The position numbers and the translations under genes are program-made. A DNA stretch of 64,000 bases, taken from the NCBI RefSeq assembly GCF_025398275.1, contig NZ_JAODOR010000004.1, positions 186,001 to 250,000 on the forward strand, in the 5' to 3' direction. Source of the DNA: Microbacterium memoriense. GTDB lineage: Bacteria; Actinomycetota; Actinomycetes; Actinomycetales; Microbacteriaceae. Positions 63,132 to 64,000 of this stretch are shown here, piece after piece (within the stretch, counting starts at the first letter, position 1; each line of letters opens with the position of its first letter). The notes under the pieces were generated by a model. It saw only the letters and a list, made by a program, of their open reading frames with translations, had not been told where the DNA came from and did no database searches.

Positions 63132-63917
63132 ATGACTCTCATCATGGGATACATCAAGTCTGCGGCACTGGAAGAGACGGGTTACGTCGTCCTCGACCGC
63201 TACAACAAAGAGATCGACCCGAAAGAATGGCTCGATGTCGAGTACAACGACTGGAAGAGCTCCGGCGACACGCGGTTCGCGCCGCTCGCATCGGCCAAGG
63301 GCGAGATCGAATGCAACGGCTTCTGGAACCACAAGCCGCCGCGCACCGACAAGGACGGTGTGTGGATCGACTCGCAGACCGAGAAGGCCCCCACGCTCAC
63401 CGCACGTGCGAAGGAGCCCGGCGCGAACGTCGGACGCTGCCGCATCATCGAACTGCAGCCGAATACATATGCGGACTGCCTGTACAACCTGCATCAGGAC
63501 GACAACAACCGGCTGAACCCGGATGGCACCGGCTGGGTCGTCCGCGGATTCTTCAACCTCACGGATGACAAGACGAGCTACTTCGTGCTCCGCGAGAACC
63601 GCACGGACCCGAGTGAAGAGACGCGTATCGCTCTCCCCGCCGGTGCTCAGCTGATCGTCGACACGCAACGCCTCTGGCACGCGGCGGCGCACTACGGTGA
63701 CGAACCGCGTTACTGCCTCATCACCTCGTGGACCAGCGGTCCCGAGCTCGACGCGTACATCGCGAAGTACAACGGCGTCAACAAGGTCGATAGCTACCCC
63801 GTCGACCAGGAGACGCTGGATGCCGGACAGGCCGAGCAGGCGCGCCGTATCGCGGCTCGCGCCGCGGCCCTCGCCGCCCGGGGTCAGGTCGAGGTCAACG
63901 TCATGAGCGAGGCATAA
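63132..63917 (+). CDS. Uncharacterised protein with 2-oxoglutarate/Fe(II) oxygenase-like residues
   Basis: A 261-residue soluble protein that I do not recognise by family name. The stretch Leu120-His121-Gln-Asp123, then His183 in RLWHAAAH and Arg193 in EPRY, has the order and spacing of the HxD...H...R set of 2-oxoglutarate/Fe(II) dioxygenases. The strand pattern around it fits a double-stranded beta helix, and the C-terminus (from about 225) is an Ala-rich helix. GAAAGGG is too near ATG 63132 and a little far from ATG 63144, so the start is open. Substrate unknown. Confidence 0.6.
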   Translation: MTLIMGYIKSAALEETGYVVLDRYNKEIDPKEWLDVEYNDWKSSGDTRFAPLASAKGEIECNGFWNHKPPRTDKDGVWIDSQTEKAPTLTARAKEPGANVGRCRIIELQPNTYADCLYNLHQDDNNRLNPDGTGWVVRGFFNLTDDKTSYFVLRENRTDPSEETRIALPAGAQLIVDTQRLWHAAAHYGDEPRYCLITSWTSGPELDAYIAKYNGVNKVDSYPVDQETLDAGQAEQARRIAARAAALAARGQVEVNVMSEA

Positions 63918-63931
63918 GCCTTCTCTGAAAC

Positions 63932-63975
63932 GAACAGAGCGGGTCCCGACCGATCGGTCGGGACCCGCTCTGTTC
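63932..63975. terminator. Perfect 44-base palindrome, probable terminator
   Basis: GAACAGAGCGGGTCCCGACC and its reverse complement meet with the centre GATC and no unpaired loop bases; all 22 pairs are perfect. It begins 15 bases after the oxygenase stop. There is no T tract beyond it. Confidence 0.75.
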
Positions 63976-64000
63976 TGCGTCTGTCGATCACGCCATCGCG

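Overview
The window is high-G+C actinobacterial chromosome, most likely from a Microbacteriaceae member (Microbacterium is my best guess; the genus is inference). The signs are: a DUF3039 protein; the prfB / ftsE-ftsX / smpB / ssrA neighbourhood; an actinobacterial Tad pilus set; a Ku-LigD pair; many GTG starts; and many genes whose start codon lies 6-9 bases after a TANNNT -10 box, which implies leaderless mRNAs. I found no phage genes, insertion sequences or CRISPR array, and no gene-free stretch longer than about 300 bases.

Layout, left to right. 1-6.5 kb: end of a membrane protein gene, DUF3039 protein, pncB, murI-rph-rdgB, a CDF metal exporter and an unknown membrane protein. 6.5-9.9 kb: divergent NHEJ genes ligD and ku. 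9.9-11.7 kb: DedA protein, tRNA-Leu(UAG), formate/nitrite transporter. 11.8-16.2 kb: Tad/Flp pilus operon. 16.2-24 kb: MFS transporter back-to-back with prfB, a surface-protein/sortase/ECF sigma/anti-sigma cassette, then ftsE-ftsX and smpB. 24-27 kb: SIMPL protein, tmRNA, lipoprotein, HisN-like phosphatase, tRNA-Lys(CUU). 27.3-39.4 kb: a catabolic island. A branched-chain-type ABC importer, AMP-forming acyl-CoA ligase, TetR, 3-hydroxybutyrate dehydrogenase and alpha/beta hydrolase form one operon; a convergent IclR gene follows; then the two CoA-transferase subunits and a thiolase form a second operon. Together they could import a hydroxy-acid or ester and convert it through acetoacetate to acetyl-CoA. 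39.5-42.1 kb: a tiny Cys-rich protein and otsA-otsB (trehalose). 42.1-47.3 kb: ilvD, ilvB-ilvN, ilvC. 47.4-50.7 kb: cutC with two membrane proteins, and serA. 50.8-52.9 kb: TetR regulator and its divergent DHA2 drug exporter. 53-57.2 kb: leuB, ilvE, a FAH-family enzyme and an MFS transporter. 57.2-60.9 kb: class V aminotransferase with a divergent LysR, gltX, tRNA-Gln(CUG). 61-63.9 kb: a lone DUF262/DUF1524 (GmrSD/SspE-like) putative restriction nuclease, divergent from a probable uncharacterised 2-oxoglutarate/Fe(II) oxygenase.

Most interesting points: (1) the divergent DUF262 nuclease / putative oxygenase pair next to tRNA-Gln; (2) three places where the TAG stop codon of one gene is also the first half of the -10 box of the next gene (otsB/ilvD, leuB/ilvE, lysR/gltX); (3) the sortase-sigma cassette between prfB and ftsE, with a SigK-like promoter in front of it; (4) two intergenic palindromic elements that share a core sequence; (5) the putative ketone-body/hydroxyacid uptake and degradation island.
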